A stretch of DNA of 64,000 nucleotides from Chitinophagales bacterium (GCA_019694975.1 JAIBAY010000001.1:626732-690731), one strand, 5' to 3'; positions 1 through 10,168 are shown, counted from the stretch's first letter. Program-made: numbers and translations. Notes: generated by a model not told the origin, from the letters alone.

Positions 1-1274
1 CATTCCTAAGCGCCGCATTACTCTGCATCATGCTGCCGCAACAGTCTAAAGGACAACTGGTGGTGGATACAGCGATCTCGGTTTCCACCATGCTGCATGA
101 TTTTTTCGATAATACCTGTGTAACCATCAGCAATATCACTTACAATGGTGATCCTGCGGCAGTGGGATTTTTCGACGGCTCCGGCACTAACCTGGGCATC
201 AATGCCGGCATCATGATGACGAGCGGCAGTGTGTTTAATGCCATTGGTCCGAATAACACAGGTTCCATCAGTGTGGCAAACAATCTTCCCGGCGATCCTG
301 CGCTCGATTTGATTGCCGCCTTTACGACGTATGATGCCTGCGTTATTGAGATGGATATCGTGCCATCGCTCGATACGCTCTATTTCAAGTATTCATTCGG
401 TTCGGAAGAATATTCAGAATGGGTGAACACTGCCTTCAACGATGTGTTTGCCTTTTATATCAGTGGCCCGGGCATAACAGGTGAACAGAATATTGCACTC
501 GTTCCGGGAAACAACAATCCGGTAACGGTCAGCTCCATTAACTGCATCAGTTCCAACCAGGCTTATTATGTCTGCAACAGTCTTTTTGATTGCCCAGCAC
601 CTTCCTCCTGCCCGGGCGATATCAATGAGACGACCATTCAATATGACGGATTCACGGTGCCGCTCACCGCGCAGATTACGGTTGTACCTGAATCTACCTA
701 TCATGTGAAACTGGCCATTGCTGATGCCGGTGACGGCATACTGGATTCAGGAATTTTCATCGGCGTAGAGAGCCTTTGTGGCGATGGACAACTGAAACCT
801 GTTGCAGGCTATAGTTTTTCACAGAATGATAACCTCGTTCAGTTTCATAACGAATCACGTTACGGCACGAGTTACACCTGGGATTTTGGTGATGGCATAA
901 CATCCACGGAAGCCAATCCTTCCCACACTTACGCTGAACCGGGTTTTTATAATGTATCCCTCAGTGTCCATAATTATTGCTGTGACAATGCGGCAACAGA
1001 AACACTGAATATCGGAATGGCTACAGGTTTGCAGCAAACCAATGAGGATAAAGTGTCGGTATTCCCTAATCCTTCAACAGGGCTTGTTACCATTCAACTG
1101 GAAAACAATCAGGCAGGCATCGTTACATTATATAATTATGCGGGAACGATGATAGATTCATACGAACTGAATAATTCCACCACACTTGATCTGTCAGGAT
1201 ATCAGAAAGGCATCCTGTTTATGCAGGTGATTACAAATGATAAGGTATACCTGAAGAAGTTAGCGCTGAAGTGA
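1..1274 (+). CDS. Choice-of-anchor L / PKD / T9SS-sorted secreted protein (5' end outside window)
   Basis: The reading frame is open from the first bases: codons from base 3 read FLSAALLCIMLPQQSKGQ, which is the hydrophobic core of a signal peptide, so the true start lies before the window and the ATG at 30 is internal. After the signal comes a choice-of-anchor L domain whose hallmark FGSEEYSEWV and DVFAFYISGP segments lie about 115-150 residues from that ATG, then a PKD fold (YTWDFGDG), then a T9SS type A sorting domain (SVFPNPSTG) ending in a short basic tail (LKKLALK). By family knowledge it is exported through the outer membrane by T9SS and held at the surface or released. The ligand is unknown. 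It ends just before a strong hairpin terminator. Confidence 0.9.
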   Translation, partial: FLSAALLCIMLPQQSKGQLVVDTAISVSTMLHDFFDNTCVTISNITYNGDPAAVGFFDGSGTNLGINAGIMMTSGSVFNAIGPNNTGSISVANNLPGDPALDLIAAFTTYDACVIEMDIVPSLDTLYFKYSFGSEEYSEWVNTAFNDVFAFYISGPGITGEQNIALVPGNNNPVTVSSINCISSNQAYYVCNSLFDCPAPSSCPGDINETTIQYDGFTVPLTAQITVVPESTYHVKLAIADAGDGILDSGIFIGVESLCGDGQLKPVAGYSFSQNDNLVQFHNESRYGTSYTWDFGDGITSTEANPSHTYAEPGFYNVSLSVHNYCCDNAATETLNIGMATGLQQTNEDKVSVFPNPSTGLVTIQLENNQAGIVTLYNYAGTMIDSYELNNSTTLDLSGYQKGILFMQVITNDKVYLKKLALK

Positions 1275-1293
1275 CAGGAATAGCTGCAAAGAC

Positions 1294-1324
1294 AAAAGGC
1301 GCTGCGTGGCGCCTTTTGCTTTTT
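1294..1324 (+). terminator. Rho-independent terminator after the first T9SS cargo gene
   Basis: Perfect 9-bp stem AAAAGGCGC (1294-1302) with GCGCCTTTT (1309-1317) around a 6-nt loop, followed by GCTTTTTG. It lies between convergent genes, so it can also stop transcripts coming from the UDP-xylose synthase on the other strand. Confidence 0.8.
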
Positions 1325-1359
1325 GCACGGATTAAATTCAGTTGAACTCAGGGTTTGAA

Positions 1360-2307
1360 TCAATTACCGAGTGCTTTCCTGAAATATTCATAGGTGATTT
1401 TCAAACCTTCGCTGCGCTGCACTTTTGGTTCCCAGCCTAAAATGGTACGCGCTTTTGTAATCTCCGGTTGGCGTTGTTTAGGATCATCTACGGGAAGCGG
1501 TTTATACACCACCTTTTGATTTGTTTTCGTAAGGGCGATGATTTCTTCCGCAAACTGACTGATCGTGATTTCATCAGGATTACCCACATTCACCGGCAGG
1601 GCATAATCGCTGAACAACAGGCGATAGATGCCGTCTACTAAATCACTCACATAACAAAATGACCTTGTCTGTGATCCGTCGCCGTACACCGTAATATCCG
1701 ATCCGGTAATGGCCTGGTAGAAGAAGTTAGGAAGTACCCTTCCGTCATTGAGCCGCATCCTCGGGCCATATGTGTTAAAAATTCTCACAATACGTGTTTC
1801 CAGCTTATGCGCATTGTGATAGGCCATAGTAATCGCTTCCTGGAATCGTTTGGCTTCGTCATACATGCTGCGCGGGCCAACCGGATTTACATTGCCCCAG
1901 TATTCTTCTGTCTGCGGATGAACCAATGGATCACCATACACTTCACTTGTGGACGCGACAAGAATACGCGCCTTTTTTGCCCGGGCAAGTCCAAGGCAAT
2001 TGTGCGTGCCTAAAGAACCCACCTTCATGGTTTGTATGGGCCACTTCACATAATCCACAGGGCTGGCCGGCGAAGCAAAGTGAAGGATGTAATGCAATTC
2101 ATCAGGCACGTGTATGAACTTCGAAACATCATGATGATAAAACTGGAAATTGGAAAGCGGCAGCAGGTGTTCGATATTCTTCATGTCGCCGGTAATCAGG
2201 TTGTCCATGCCAATCACCTGGAAACCTTCATTCACAAACCTGTCGCACAGGTGAGAGCCAATAAATCCGGCCGCGCCGGTAATGAGGATGCGTTTATCTC
2301 GATTCAT
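1360..2307 (-). CDS. UDP-glucuronate decarboxylase (UDP-xylose synthase)
   Basis: NAD-dependent short-chain epimerase/dehydratase of 315 residues, the normal length for bacterial UXS. Visible are the Rossmann glycine motif GAAGFIGSH near residue 10, the STSEVYGDP segment that carries the catalytic Thr/Ser, the YDEAKR active-site Tyr-x3-Lys, and [10 protein letters not shown] and [12 protein letters not shown], which are typical of UXS rather than GalE. It oxidises and decarboxylates UDP-glucuronate to UDP-xylose in the cytoplasm. Its substrate would be made by the UDP-glucose dehydrogenase encoded at 6402-7736 on the same strand, so the two form a two-step route to UDP-xylose, with a decayed locus between them. 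Confidence 0.9.
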   Translation of the reverse strand: MNRDKRILITGAAGFIGSHLCDRFVNEGFQVIGMDNLITGDMKNIEHLLPLSNFQFYHHDVSKFIHVPDELHYILHFASPASPVDYVKWPIQTMKVGSLGTHNCLGLARAKKARILVASTSEVYGDPLVHPQTEEYWGNVNPVGPRSMYDEAKRFQEAITMAYHNAHKLETRIVRIFNTYGPRMRLNDGRVLPNFFYQAITGSDITVYGDGSQTRSFCYVSDLVDGIYRLLFSDYALPVNVGNPDEITISQFAEEIIALTKTNQKVVYKPLPVDDPKQRQPEITKARTILGWEPKVQRSEGLKITYEYFRKALGN

Positions 2308-2477
2308 GATTGCTTTAAAAAATTATGGCGGCGAAGGTAACAAAAATGAGTTACGGAATAAGGCTGGCAAAAGGTGTTGAGGTGCGCGACAAATAATTAA
2401 TGGAGTACCGTGTCACCGCTCTGTTTACATTCCCTGATACAGCAATGCAGTATCAAAGAACAGCAACAAGTTCTTGT

Positions 2478-4547
2478 CTAATCCTGTTTGATCATCTTCT
2501 TAGTATTAATAACATTGCCATCTACGACTAATGAAAAAGTATAAACACCATTTTCCAATTGAGATGTTAGTACAGTAAGTTGACCGTTACCACGACCAAT
2601 AATTTCAACACGGTTGATTTCCCTGCCGGTTTCATTATTGAAAATGATAAGAGCTTGCTGAACTGATGCATCAATATAGTATGGAATGGTGCATTGATCT
2701 TTATGTGGGTTAGGAATAATTTGACCAAGATAGGTTTGATGATTTGATGTAAGCTCAACGATTTGCTTAATTTACATTTTCAACTCCATCATTGAAAGTG
2801 TTGCGGATACCTAAGCCGCAGCAACCATCGAGTTGTGCCTGCAGTTCATTTACTTTTTGATCTTCCTGCTGAAGGGCTGAAATCAATATTGGAATAACTC
2901 CGATATAGTTCATATAGGAAACATCAAATGCTTCGTGAGTCTGATTACCATCAGCATCGTACTGTGCAGGAATTGTAAAGTTCTTTACCAGACTTGGGTT
3001 TGTTTGATGAACATCTTCGGCAATCAAACCATATTGCAGGGTGCCGGGAAGGTTCATGAAATGGAACTGTACAGTATCAAAGTAATAGTTCTTTGGTTGC
3101 AGCAGGTTAATCATTGAAAGACCATCTGCCAAAGGTTGCACGCCAGTTTTCAAAATTGCATCAGAAGGATTCCAATTGGTGGTTCCACCTGCATTACCAT
3201 TTGCATACACGGCCCAGTTTGTAGTTCCGCCGGTTGCCTGACCATACACTCCGTAATTGGTAGTCGCAGTTCCGTTCGCGATGCCTATCACGCCGGTACT
3301 CGCCGTACTCGCATCACGGCCTAAAAAATATCCTCCATACGCCGTTGTTCCCCCACGCTTTCCCCATAAACTCCAATATTCTCATTGGTAGAACCTTGCA
3401 CCAGTGCATTAACCCCGTAGTTGGCGCTTTGTGATCCTGTATTTGTAACTGGATTAGAAATGGTTACACCGGTAGGATAAGGAGTATTCAAATTTGAAGT
3501 GCTGCCTGTCAAAGCAACGTTTACGCCGGTATATTTGGCGGCTACATTCAATCCATAATTCAATGCATTTCCTGTAGTTGTTTGAATATCCATCCGGTAA
3601 TCGGTATTGGGCGAGGTGGTTGCAACGCCGATATGCGTTCCATCATCATAAACCTGGCTGTTGCAAATGCTTGTTGAACCGGTGTACTTCGTAAGGAGAT
3701 TACTTGTTCCCGAGCAAACCGTTGCCGAAGGCGTTCCCAGGGAATTGTTTGATTCAATCTCCTTCGTGCTCGAATTATAAACAAGGTAGTTAAAGTTAGC
3801 GGTATTGGAATTGACCGTATTTATTTTTTCATTTCCAAAAACATGCAAGGTGGCGGTAGGGCTGGATGCGGTTGATCCGATGCCGACATTGGCAATGGGA
3901 ACAATCGTTAAATTCCCACTGCCATCCGTTGTAAAGTCAGTATAATAGCTCGTTCCCTGTGTAAGACGCAACTGTGCACTGCTTGCATCTTTTACCTCCA
4001 ACTGTTTGTTTGGACCTGGCACCCCAATTCCTACATTCCCTCCGGACTAAATGATCATGCGCCCCAATGGACTGCCACTACTATTGGTTTGAAAGATTAT
4101 GTCACCACTGCTGGCAGACGCATACAAGCCAAGGTCGTTATCATTGTTATTCCAGATACGACCCACTTCAGTGGTGCCTCGAAACATTTTCCAATATCCG
4201 ATAGAAGTTGAACCTACCGTCGTGCGGAAGACTTCGCTCGTGCCAGTTGTGCTTCCGTCTACATGAAGAGCAGAAGAAGGAGAAGTAACACCAATTCCCA
4301 ACCAACCTCCCGTAGACAACGTCATATACTGAGTATTGTTTGTATAGAAATTGATAGGCAATGCACTACCTCCGGTTTCTATTGTTTTGAGTTGTAGAGC
4401 AGATGTTTACGAACCAATTGTCCCTAAGTATTGGCTTGTTAGCGTTACATTATTACCCCCTGTAAAATTCCATTGAGATTGAGCTCTGCTTGTGCACATT
4501 GCAAACAAGCAAAAAGCTAAAATTTTAATACCAAATTGATTTTTCAT
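2478..4547 (-). pseudogene. Broken S74 (tail-fibre chaperone) protein with T9SS sorting domain
   Basis: Read as one gene, this stretch encodes about 690 residues: a signal peptide from the ATG at 4547 (MKNQFGIKILAFCLFAM), phage tail-fibre-like repeats with many GIG and NYGVYG motifs, an S74 intramolecular chaperone domain (SDAILKTGVQPL, YGLIAEDV), and a C-terminal T9SS sorting domain that follows in a shifted frame (GQIIPNPHKDQ near 2710, GVYTFSLVVDG near 2520). The frame is broken four times: in-frame TAA at 4407-4409, in-frame TAG at 4047-4049, a frameshift near the GGGGG run at about 3350, and a frameshift near 2771-2776 before the sorting domain. Neighbouring genes are intact, so gene decay is the simplest reading. 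Confidence 0.8.
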
Positions 4548-4573
4548 TTTGATTTAATTAAATGATGAAAATT

Positions 4574-4810
4574 TTAATGATCAATTATGATCGCTTGAGA
4601 AAATATCCGTTGATTCAACTCAAATTTTATTAAGTAAATACCATTCGGATAATCTCTTACATCAATTTGTTCTGCTTCTCCTATTACTGGCGATTCATAG
4701 ACGAGTTGCCCTACAGAATTGAAAACAGATAGGGTTTGGGGTAAGCTGAAATTGAAACGTAAAACAATTAAACTCGAAGCCGGATTGGGGAAAATTGAGA
4801 ATGGCGTTAT
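4574..4810 (-). pseudogene. Orphan T9SS type A sorting domain (gene remnant)
   Basis: An open stretch of 78 codons with no start codon, preceded by two in-frame stops, reads as a complete T9SS C-terminal domain: FSIFPNPASS at the start, LSVFNSVGQLVYES in the middle and PNGIYLIKFELN before a short tail ending IIIDH and TAA at 4574-4576. The upstream cargo portion is not recognisable. It lies directly upstream of the broken S74 gene in the same orientation, so two decayed T9SS genes sit next to each other. The region looks more AT-rich than its neighbours. Confidence 0.65.
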
Positions 4811-5214
4811 TCATCAACCAGCATTATCTAAATCTGTGGTCGGTGAAAACACCGAACGCAGGCAGAAAGATACAGATGCAGGCAACATCGTTTATAGCAA
4901 CTGTTTCTCTCAGGTGATATGAAAGAAACAGTGAGCAGGTTGGGTTGACCTGATGAAAAATGAAAGACGGAATGTGGAAGAAACATTTGCATATAATACG
5001 TATTTAATATGATTAAGTTACAGATTAGTTGAAGTTTACCTGCATGAGCTTTTGCAAATCTATTCATCACGCGAATTCCCAACTGGCGCGATCTTCCCTG
5101 CCACACAGCTTCAGTAAGACTTGGTCTGTCCAAGACAATTTATCAATGGTGTACTGTGCCACAGTTCATTTCATATGCCGGACATTTTTTATTTTCGTCT
5201 CCCGTAATTTACTG
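4811..5214. other. Intergenic stretch with no recognised gene
   Basis: About 400 bases between the orphan sorting domain and the thioredoxin gene. Short open frames on both strands show no family features. TATTTTCG at about 5189-5196 resembles the Bacteroidota -7 element and lies about 20 bases before the thioredoxin ATG, but I could not find a matching -33 element. Confidence 0.5.
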
Positions 5215-6378
5215 ATGAAACCTGGCCTGTTTTCTATCCTTTTGCTGCTTGCCGGAATTGCGACGGCTCAATCCCAGCCACTCTTCCGTGAACTGAGTTA
5301 TGCAGCAGCATTGGAAAAATCAGCCGATGAGTCGAAGCCGGTCTTCCTCATGTGCTATACTTCCTGGTGCGGTCATTGTAAAAAAATGAAGGAAGAAGTG
5401 CTGACCGACAGCGCAGTTGCTGCATTCTACACGGCGCATTTCATTTGCATTAAAGCAGATATGGAAGCCGGTGAAGGCATTAACTTGCACAACAGGTTTT
5501 CGGTAAAGATGTACCCGACCTTTATTTTTCTAGATAAAAACGGGACCACGCTTTACCGGTTGATGGGAGAATTTAAGCCTGCCGAATTAATTGAGCAGGG
5601 CAAGAATGCCTTAACGCCGGAGAAGCAGCTGCCATACCTGCAACAGATCTTTGAAGCTGACCCTTCCAACGCCGAGAAGTGTTACACCTACCTGATGGCT
5701 TTGCGGCGCGGCGCCATGGATTTCACTGCAGTAGCCACCACATATTTCGCCACCAAGCAAGATGCTGATTTACTGAATGAACTCAACTGGAAAATTATTG
5801 CCAACGGTGTTACGGATATCAACTCTCATCAATTTCAGTTTGTATTGAAACACCAGCAGGAATTTTCGGCCATTGCTTCGCCGGGAAGGGTGCAGCGCAA
5901 GATCAGCAATATGGTAACAGAAACATTATCGCCCATGGTGGAAGCAAAAGACACTGCTGCGTATTTCCGGATGCGACCTTCAGTGGTTGCGATTCAGAAC
6001 TATAAAGCTGATTCGCTGCTGTTCCTGATGGACAAAGAAATTTATGAGCACACCTTCAACTGGAATGGCTATAAACGTACCTGCCTGGCCGGTGCGGAAA
6101 AATTTGCCTGGAACGACTATCACCAGTTGCACGACATGGCTGATGTGTTTTATAAAAACATTACGGAAACAGGGGCGCTCTCCCAGGCTGCCTTATGGGT
6201 GCAACATTCAACCGAGTTGAACCAGAACTATGCGGCCTTTGTGCTTGCTGCCAGGCTTTTCCAGAAAACCGGCAATAAACCGGAAGCAACACGCATGGCA
6301 CAGCAAGGCAAGGAACTTGCGTTGAAAAACGGCTGGGACACTTCAGAAGCTGATCAGCTGTTGTTACAGCTACAATAA
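5215..6378 (+). CDS. Exported thioredoxin-family protein
   Basis: The ATG at 5215 is chosen because it starts a clean signal peptide (MKPGLFSILLLLAGIATAQ); the open frame extends further upstream but without signal-like sequence. The 387-residue product has a thioredoxin fold in its first third with the redox motif WCGHC (Cys52 and Cys55), a partner segment YPTFIFLDKNG, and a long helical C-terminal half of unknown role. By family it should act in the periplasm as a thiol reductant or disulfide exchanger. The gene stands alone between the decayed T9SS region and the convergent UDP-glucose dehydrogenase. Confidence 0.85.
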   Translation: MKPGLFSILLLLAGIATAQSQPLFRELSYAAALEKSADESKPVFLMCYTSWCGHCKKMKEEVLTDSAVAAFYTAHFICIKADMEAGEGINLHNRFSVKMYPTFIFLDKNGTTLYRLMGEFKPAELIEQGKNALTPEKQLPYLQQIFEADPSNAEKCYTYLMALRRGAMDFTAVATTYFATKQDADLLNELNWKIIANGVTDINSHQFQFVLKHQQEFSAIASPGRVQRKISNMVTETLSPMVEAKDTAAYFRMRPSVVAIQNYKADSLLFLMDKEIYEHTFNWNGYKRTCLAGAEKFAWNDYHQLHDMADVFYKNITETGALSQAALWVQHSTELNQNYAAFVLAARLFQKTGNKPEATRMAQQGKELALKNGWDTSEADQLLLQLQ

Positions 6379-6392
6379 TGATATCTGTTTTC

Positions 6393-6425
6393 AGCAGGTG
6401 ATTACTGACTGTTCCTGCTTTTTTT
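6393..6425 (+). terminator. Probable terminator of the thioredoxin gene
   Basis: AGCAGG (6393-6398) pairs with CCTGCT (6414-6419) over a 15-nt loop and is followed by a run of T. It overlaps the 3' end of the convergent UDP-glucose dehydrogenase, whose stop codon is at 6402. The stem is short, so confidence is moderate. Confidence 0.5.
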
Positions 6426-7736
6426 GCCGGTCACCGTTTGCCGGCCGATACTGTTATAGTAGAAGCCATATTCCTCAATCTGGTCTAGGTTGTAAAGATT
6501 GCGGCCATCAAAAATCACTTTCTCTTTCATCAGCGAGGCCATCTTTTCAAAATCCGGTGTACGAAACAGGCTCCATTCCGTCAGCACCATCAACGCATCA
6601 GCATCCTTCAGTGGCGCATAGAGATCGGTACAATATTCCACCTTGTCACGGAATGTCTTTTTCAGGTTTCCGAGTGCTTCAGGATCATAAACGGCAACCG
6701 AACAACCTTTCTTCAGCAACTCATTGATGATGTATAATGCAGGTGCTTCGCGGATATCGTCGGTATTGGGCTTAAAGGCAATGCCCCAGATGGCAATCCT
6801 TTTATGCTCCAGTTTTCCTTTGTAATACTCTTCCATTTTCTTCACCATGCCTACCCGCTGCTTTTCGTTCACACCCATTACTGCATTCAGTATCTTCATT
6901 TCATAACCAACATCTTCCGCTGTTTTTGCCATGGCTTTCACATCTTTTGGAAAACAGCTGCCACCATAACCGATGCCGGGAAACAGAAAACGTTTGCCAA
7001 TACGTGCATCACTTCCCACGCCTTTGCGCACCATATCAACATCGGCGCCCAGCAATTCGCATAAGTTGGCAATCTCATTCATGAACGATATGCGGGTAGC
7101 GAGGTATGAATTGGCGGCGTATTTTGTCATCTCAGCCGACCGTTCATCCATAAAAATAATCGGGTTGCCCTGCCGCACAAAGGGTTCATACAACTGTTCC
7201 ATAAGTTTCTTCGCACGTTCCGATGAAGTGCCAATCACTACACGGTCGGGTTTCATAAAATCTTCCACCGCTATTCCTTCCCGCAGGAACTCGGGGTTCG
7301 ACACCACGTCAAAATCAACTTTCGCATTTTCAGCAAGCATCGCCCGCACGCGTTCCGCTGTTCCGACGGGCACCGTGCTCTTGTCCACGATCACTTTATA
7401 TTCTGTAATGATCTTGCCGATATCGCGTGCGCAGTTCAGCACATAAGAAAGGTCAGCGCTGCCATCTTCACCTTCCGGCGTGGGAAGGGCAAGAAACAAA
7501 ACCTTCGACTGGTCAACTGCTTCTTTCAGACCGGTAGTGAAACGCAGCCGCCCCTGCTTTACGGTTCTTTCAAAAAGCACATCCAAATCCGGCTCAAAAA
7601 TGGGCACCTTGCCATTGCGCAATGCATCAATTTTTTCCTGGTTGATATCAACACAGATCACGTTGTTGCCCATTTCGGCAAAACATGTTCCTGTAACCAA
7701 ACCAACGTAACCTGTTCCTATAACTGCAATGTTCAT
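6402..7736 (-). CDS. UDP-glucose 6-dehydrogenase
   Basis: A 444-residue enzyme of normal family length. It shows the NAD-binding GTGYVGLVTG at residues 7-16, the central helix of the family, and GYGGSCFPKD with the catalytic Cys at residue 261; GIAFKPNTDDIREAP lies in the C-terminal UDP-binding domain. It oxidises UDP-glucose to UDP-glucuronate with two NAD+. The product feeds the UDP-xylose synthase encoded about 4 kb downstream on the same strand. A DegT-type aminotransferase lies 180 bases upstream on the same strand, which fits a surface-polysaccharide or glycosylation role. Confidence 0.95.
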   Translation of the reverse strand: MNIAVIGTGYVGLVTGTCFAEMGNNVICVDINQEKIDALRNGKVPIFEPDLDVLFERTVKQGRLRFTTGLKEAVDQSKVLFLALPTPEGEDGSADLSYVLNCARDIGKIITEYKVIVDKSTVPVGTAERVRAMLAENAKVDFDVVSNPEFLREGIAVEDFMKPDRVVIGTSSERAKKLMEQLYEPFVRQGNPIIFMDERSAEMTKYAANSYLATRISFMNEIANLCELLGADVDMVRKGVGSDARIGKRFLFPGIGYGGSCFPKDVKAMAKTAEDVGYEMKILNAVMGVNEKQRVGMVKKMEEYYKGKLEHKRIAIWGIAFKPNTDDIREAPALYIINELLKKGCSVAVYDPEALGNLKKTFRDKVEYCTDLYAPLKDADALMVLTEWSLFRTPDFEKMASLMKEKVIFDGRNLYNLDQIEEYGFYYNSIGRQTVTGKKSRNSQ

Positions 7737-7916
7737 CTTCCTGAGTATTCTGTAATGTGAAAATTAATTTGTGGTCTGCTGATTTTTTGACGCAAGAGCC
7801 TGATGTCTTCATGCCACCACTGCTTCATTGCTGTCCGGCATTCTATACGCCTAAAACCTTTTTGCAACGCACTGCTTACTGTTACTATAGTTTACTATCC
7901 AACCGTTATTTATTAA

Positions 7917-9041
7917 TCATTTCAAAAATTGCAACACCGCTGCTGTAATGTAACCCAGCTGTTCCTCATCCAGTTCCGTATGCATCGGCAATGAAATCAC
8001 GCGCTGTACGAGCTGCATTGTGTTATGCATGTCGCCTGTTACTCTTCCCTTTCCCTCAAATGCTTTCTGCAGGTGGCAGGGCACAGGATAATAGATCATG
8101 GACGGAATCCCCTTTTCCTGCAAATACTGCACAAGCCCGTCACGATCGCCCTCCACCTGCAGCGTATACTGATGAAAAACATGATCGGAATAAGCTGCCT
8201 GAAGCGGAATGGTTATGCGCGGATGATTGGCAAATGCATTGTCATAAAAGGCGGCGGCCTTTCTTCTTGCCGTGATGTATTGATCGAGCAACGGAAGTTT
8301 CACACCCAATACTGCAGCCTGTAATGTGTCGAGCCTTGAATTCACCCCAATCATATCATGGTAATACCTGGTCTGCTGCCCGTGATTGGCAATCATGCGC
8401 AGGACAGTTGCGAGTGCATCATCATTGGTAAACATAGCACCGCCGTCGCCATATCCGCCGAGGTTTTTGGATGGGAAAAAAGAAGTGCATCCGATAATTC
8501 CCATCGAACCTGTTTTCTTTCGCGTACCATCGGCGTACGTATAACTGCTGCCGATACCCTGGGCATTATCTTCAATAACCGGTATGGAATATTTCGCAGC
8601 CAATGCAAGCAAAGGCTCCATATTGACAGACTGACCGTAGAGATGAACCGGAACAATCGCTTTTGTCTTAGGTGTAATCGCCTTCTCCACGTTAGCGGCT
8701 TCCATGGTAAATGTGCGGAGATTCACATCCACAAATACCGGTGTCAGCTTCAGCAGTGCTACTACCTCCACCGTTGCATAGTAGGTGAAAGAAGGGCAGA
8801 TCACTTCATCACCGGGCTGTAAGCCGAGCGCCATCATGGCAATCTGCAAAGCGTCTGTTCCATTGGCGCAGGGAATCACATGCTTCACTCCCAGATAAGT
8901 GGCCAGCGCTTTTGAAAATTCCTGCACGGGCTTACCATTTATGAATGCAGCCGACGTCACCACATCCTGAATGGCAGCATCTATGGCAGGCTTAATCTGC
9001 TGATACTGCGCCTTCAGATCCACCATTTCAATCTTTCTCAT
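7917..9041 (-). CDS. DegT/DnrJ/EryC1/StrS sugar aminotransferase
   Basis: PLP-dependent aminotransferase acting on nucleotide-linked keto-sugars. I place the start at 9041, where MRKIEMVDLKAQY gives the usual N-terminus of the family; the open frame continues upstream without homology. The product has 374 residues, with Asp158 in IEDNAQ for the PLP ring nitrogen and the Schiff-base Lys192 in FFPSKNLGGYGDGG. The N-terminal VDLKAQYQQI pattern is common in enzymes that aminate 3-keto or 4-keto sugars, but the exact sugar cannot be told from sequence. It probably forms one unit with the UDP-glucose dehydrogenase downstream. Confidence 0.9.
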   Translation of the reverse strand: MRKIEMVDLKAQYQQIKPAIDAAIQDVVTSAAFINGKPVQEFSKALATYLGVKHVIPCANGTDALQIAMMALGLQPGDEVICPSFTYYATVEVVALLKLTPVFVDVNLRTFTMEAANVEKAITPKTKAIVPVHLYGQSVNMEPLLALAAKYSIPVIEDNAQGIGSSYTYADGTRKKTGSMGIIGCTSFFPSKNLGGYGDGGAMFTNDDALATVLRMIANHGQQTRYYHDMIGVNSRLDTLQAAVLGVKLPLLDQYITARRKAAAFYDNAFANHPRITIPLQAAYSDHVFHQYTLQVEGDRDGLVQYLQEKGIPSMIYYPVPCHLQKAFEGKGRVTGDMHNTMQLVQRVISLPMHTELDEEQLGYITAAVLQFLK

Positions 9042-9307
9042 AGCTGCAGTTTCTCCATTGAAGGCGCAAATATAGGCAGCCGATGTGAATAAGAAAGGGA
9101 AAGTTGACAGCGCGTACTTTACATGCAGCAGTCGAACATCCACGTCACAATTTATCAGCTTCGCTTCAAGTGATGGCCATCTCTGGCAATGCATACGGAC
9201 ACACCATTGCATGATAATCAGTCCAACGCTGATGGCTGCATTAAGTCAATGCTTAACCGCCAAACGATTCATCTGAAAAATATTAATTGAATTACTTTTA
9301 CCGGCAG

Positions 9308-10078
9308 ATGCAACCCATTCGCAATATCTGTTTCCTGTTCCTGCTGCTGCTCGCTGTTCCGGCATTCGTGCACGCTCAGTTTAAAAGTAATATCAATGAT
9401 ACCACGGTGAATGCGAAGCTGCTCACATTCAGCTATGCCATACAGTTACCGTTTGGTGATTTGGCCGATCGTTTCGGGCCTGCCAACAGCTTGAGCGCCG
9501 GTTTTTACTTTAAGCTTTCCCATAATTTTCTGCTTGGCGCAGAGGGCAGTTACCTGTTCGGTGGCGCGGTGAGAGAAGACACTATACTGGATTATCTCTA
9601 CACGCAATCAGGCGGATTAGTGGGTATTGACGGATACTATGAAACAGTCTTTCTGTTTGAAAGAGGGACGGTCTTCCTGGGCAAGTTTGGTAAAATCATT
9701 CCTGTCGGGAAATCCAACCCTAACTCCGGAATTACCCTGATGGCAGGTGCCGGTTTCATGCAGCACCGCATCAAGCTATCTTCGCCAAATCATACGCTGC
9801 CCTATGTGGAAGATGACTACGCCAAAGGCTATGACAGGCTGACGAACGGGCTGGCGCTTTCGCAGTATGTCGGGTTCACGCATCTCGACAAGCGAAGGCT
9901 GATCAATTTCCAGTTGGGGCTGGAAGCGACCGAAGGATTCACCCAAAACAGGCGCGACTGGAATTTTGATCAGATGAAAAAAGATGAGCAGCAACGGCTC
10001 GATGTGATGCTGGGTATTAAACTGAGCTGGATACTTCCGTTTTACGGCAGCGGCGAAGAACGTATCTATACTTTCTGA
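9308..10078 (+). CDS. Outer-membrane beta-barrel-like hypothetical protein
   Basis: The ATG at 9308 begins a signal peptide (MQPIRNICFLFLLLLAVPAF) ending at AHAQ-like VHAQ; a TTG 21 bases upstream is also in frame. The mature part of about 232 residues has alternating hydrophobic and polar strands with many aromatic and glycine residues (GFYFKLSHNFLLGAEGSYLF), as in small outer-membrane barrels, and ends in Phe, which is typical of proteins handled by the BAM complex. I recognise no closer family. It is followed after 90 bases by waaA on the same strand. Confidence 0.7.
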   Translation: MQPIRNICFLFLLLLAVPAFVHAQFKSNINDTTVNAKLLTFSYAIQLPFGDLADRFGPANSLSAGFYFKLSHNFLLGAEGSYLFGGAVREDTILDYLYTQSGGLVGIDGYYETVFLFERGTVFLGKFGKIIPVGKSNPNSGITLMAGAGFMQHRIKLSSPNHTLPYVEDDYAKGYDRLTNGLALSQYVGFTHLDKRRLINFQLGLEATEGFTQNRRDWNFDQMKKDEQQRLDVMLGIKLSWILPFYGSGEERIYTF

Positions 10079-10168
10079 CGCTGAAAAGTCAACATGCCTA
10101 GCATATCATAAAGCAGACTTACTCTTAACGGTGAAAGGAAAACGCCAGCAGTCATATAAGTCAACCTG

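Noticed and set aside
4828-5133. 101-codon minus-strand frame before the thioredoxin gene
   Set aside because: Composition is Cys-, His- and Arg-rich with no domain pattern; looks like chance open sequence.
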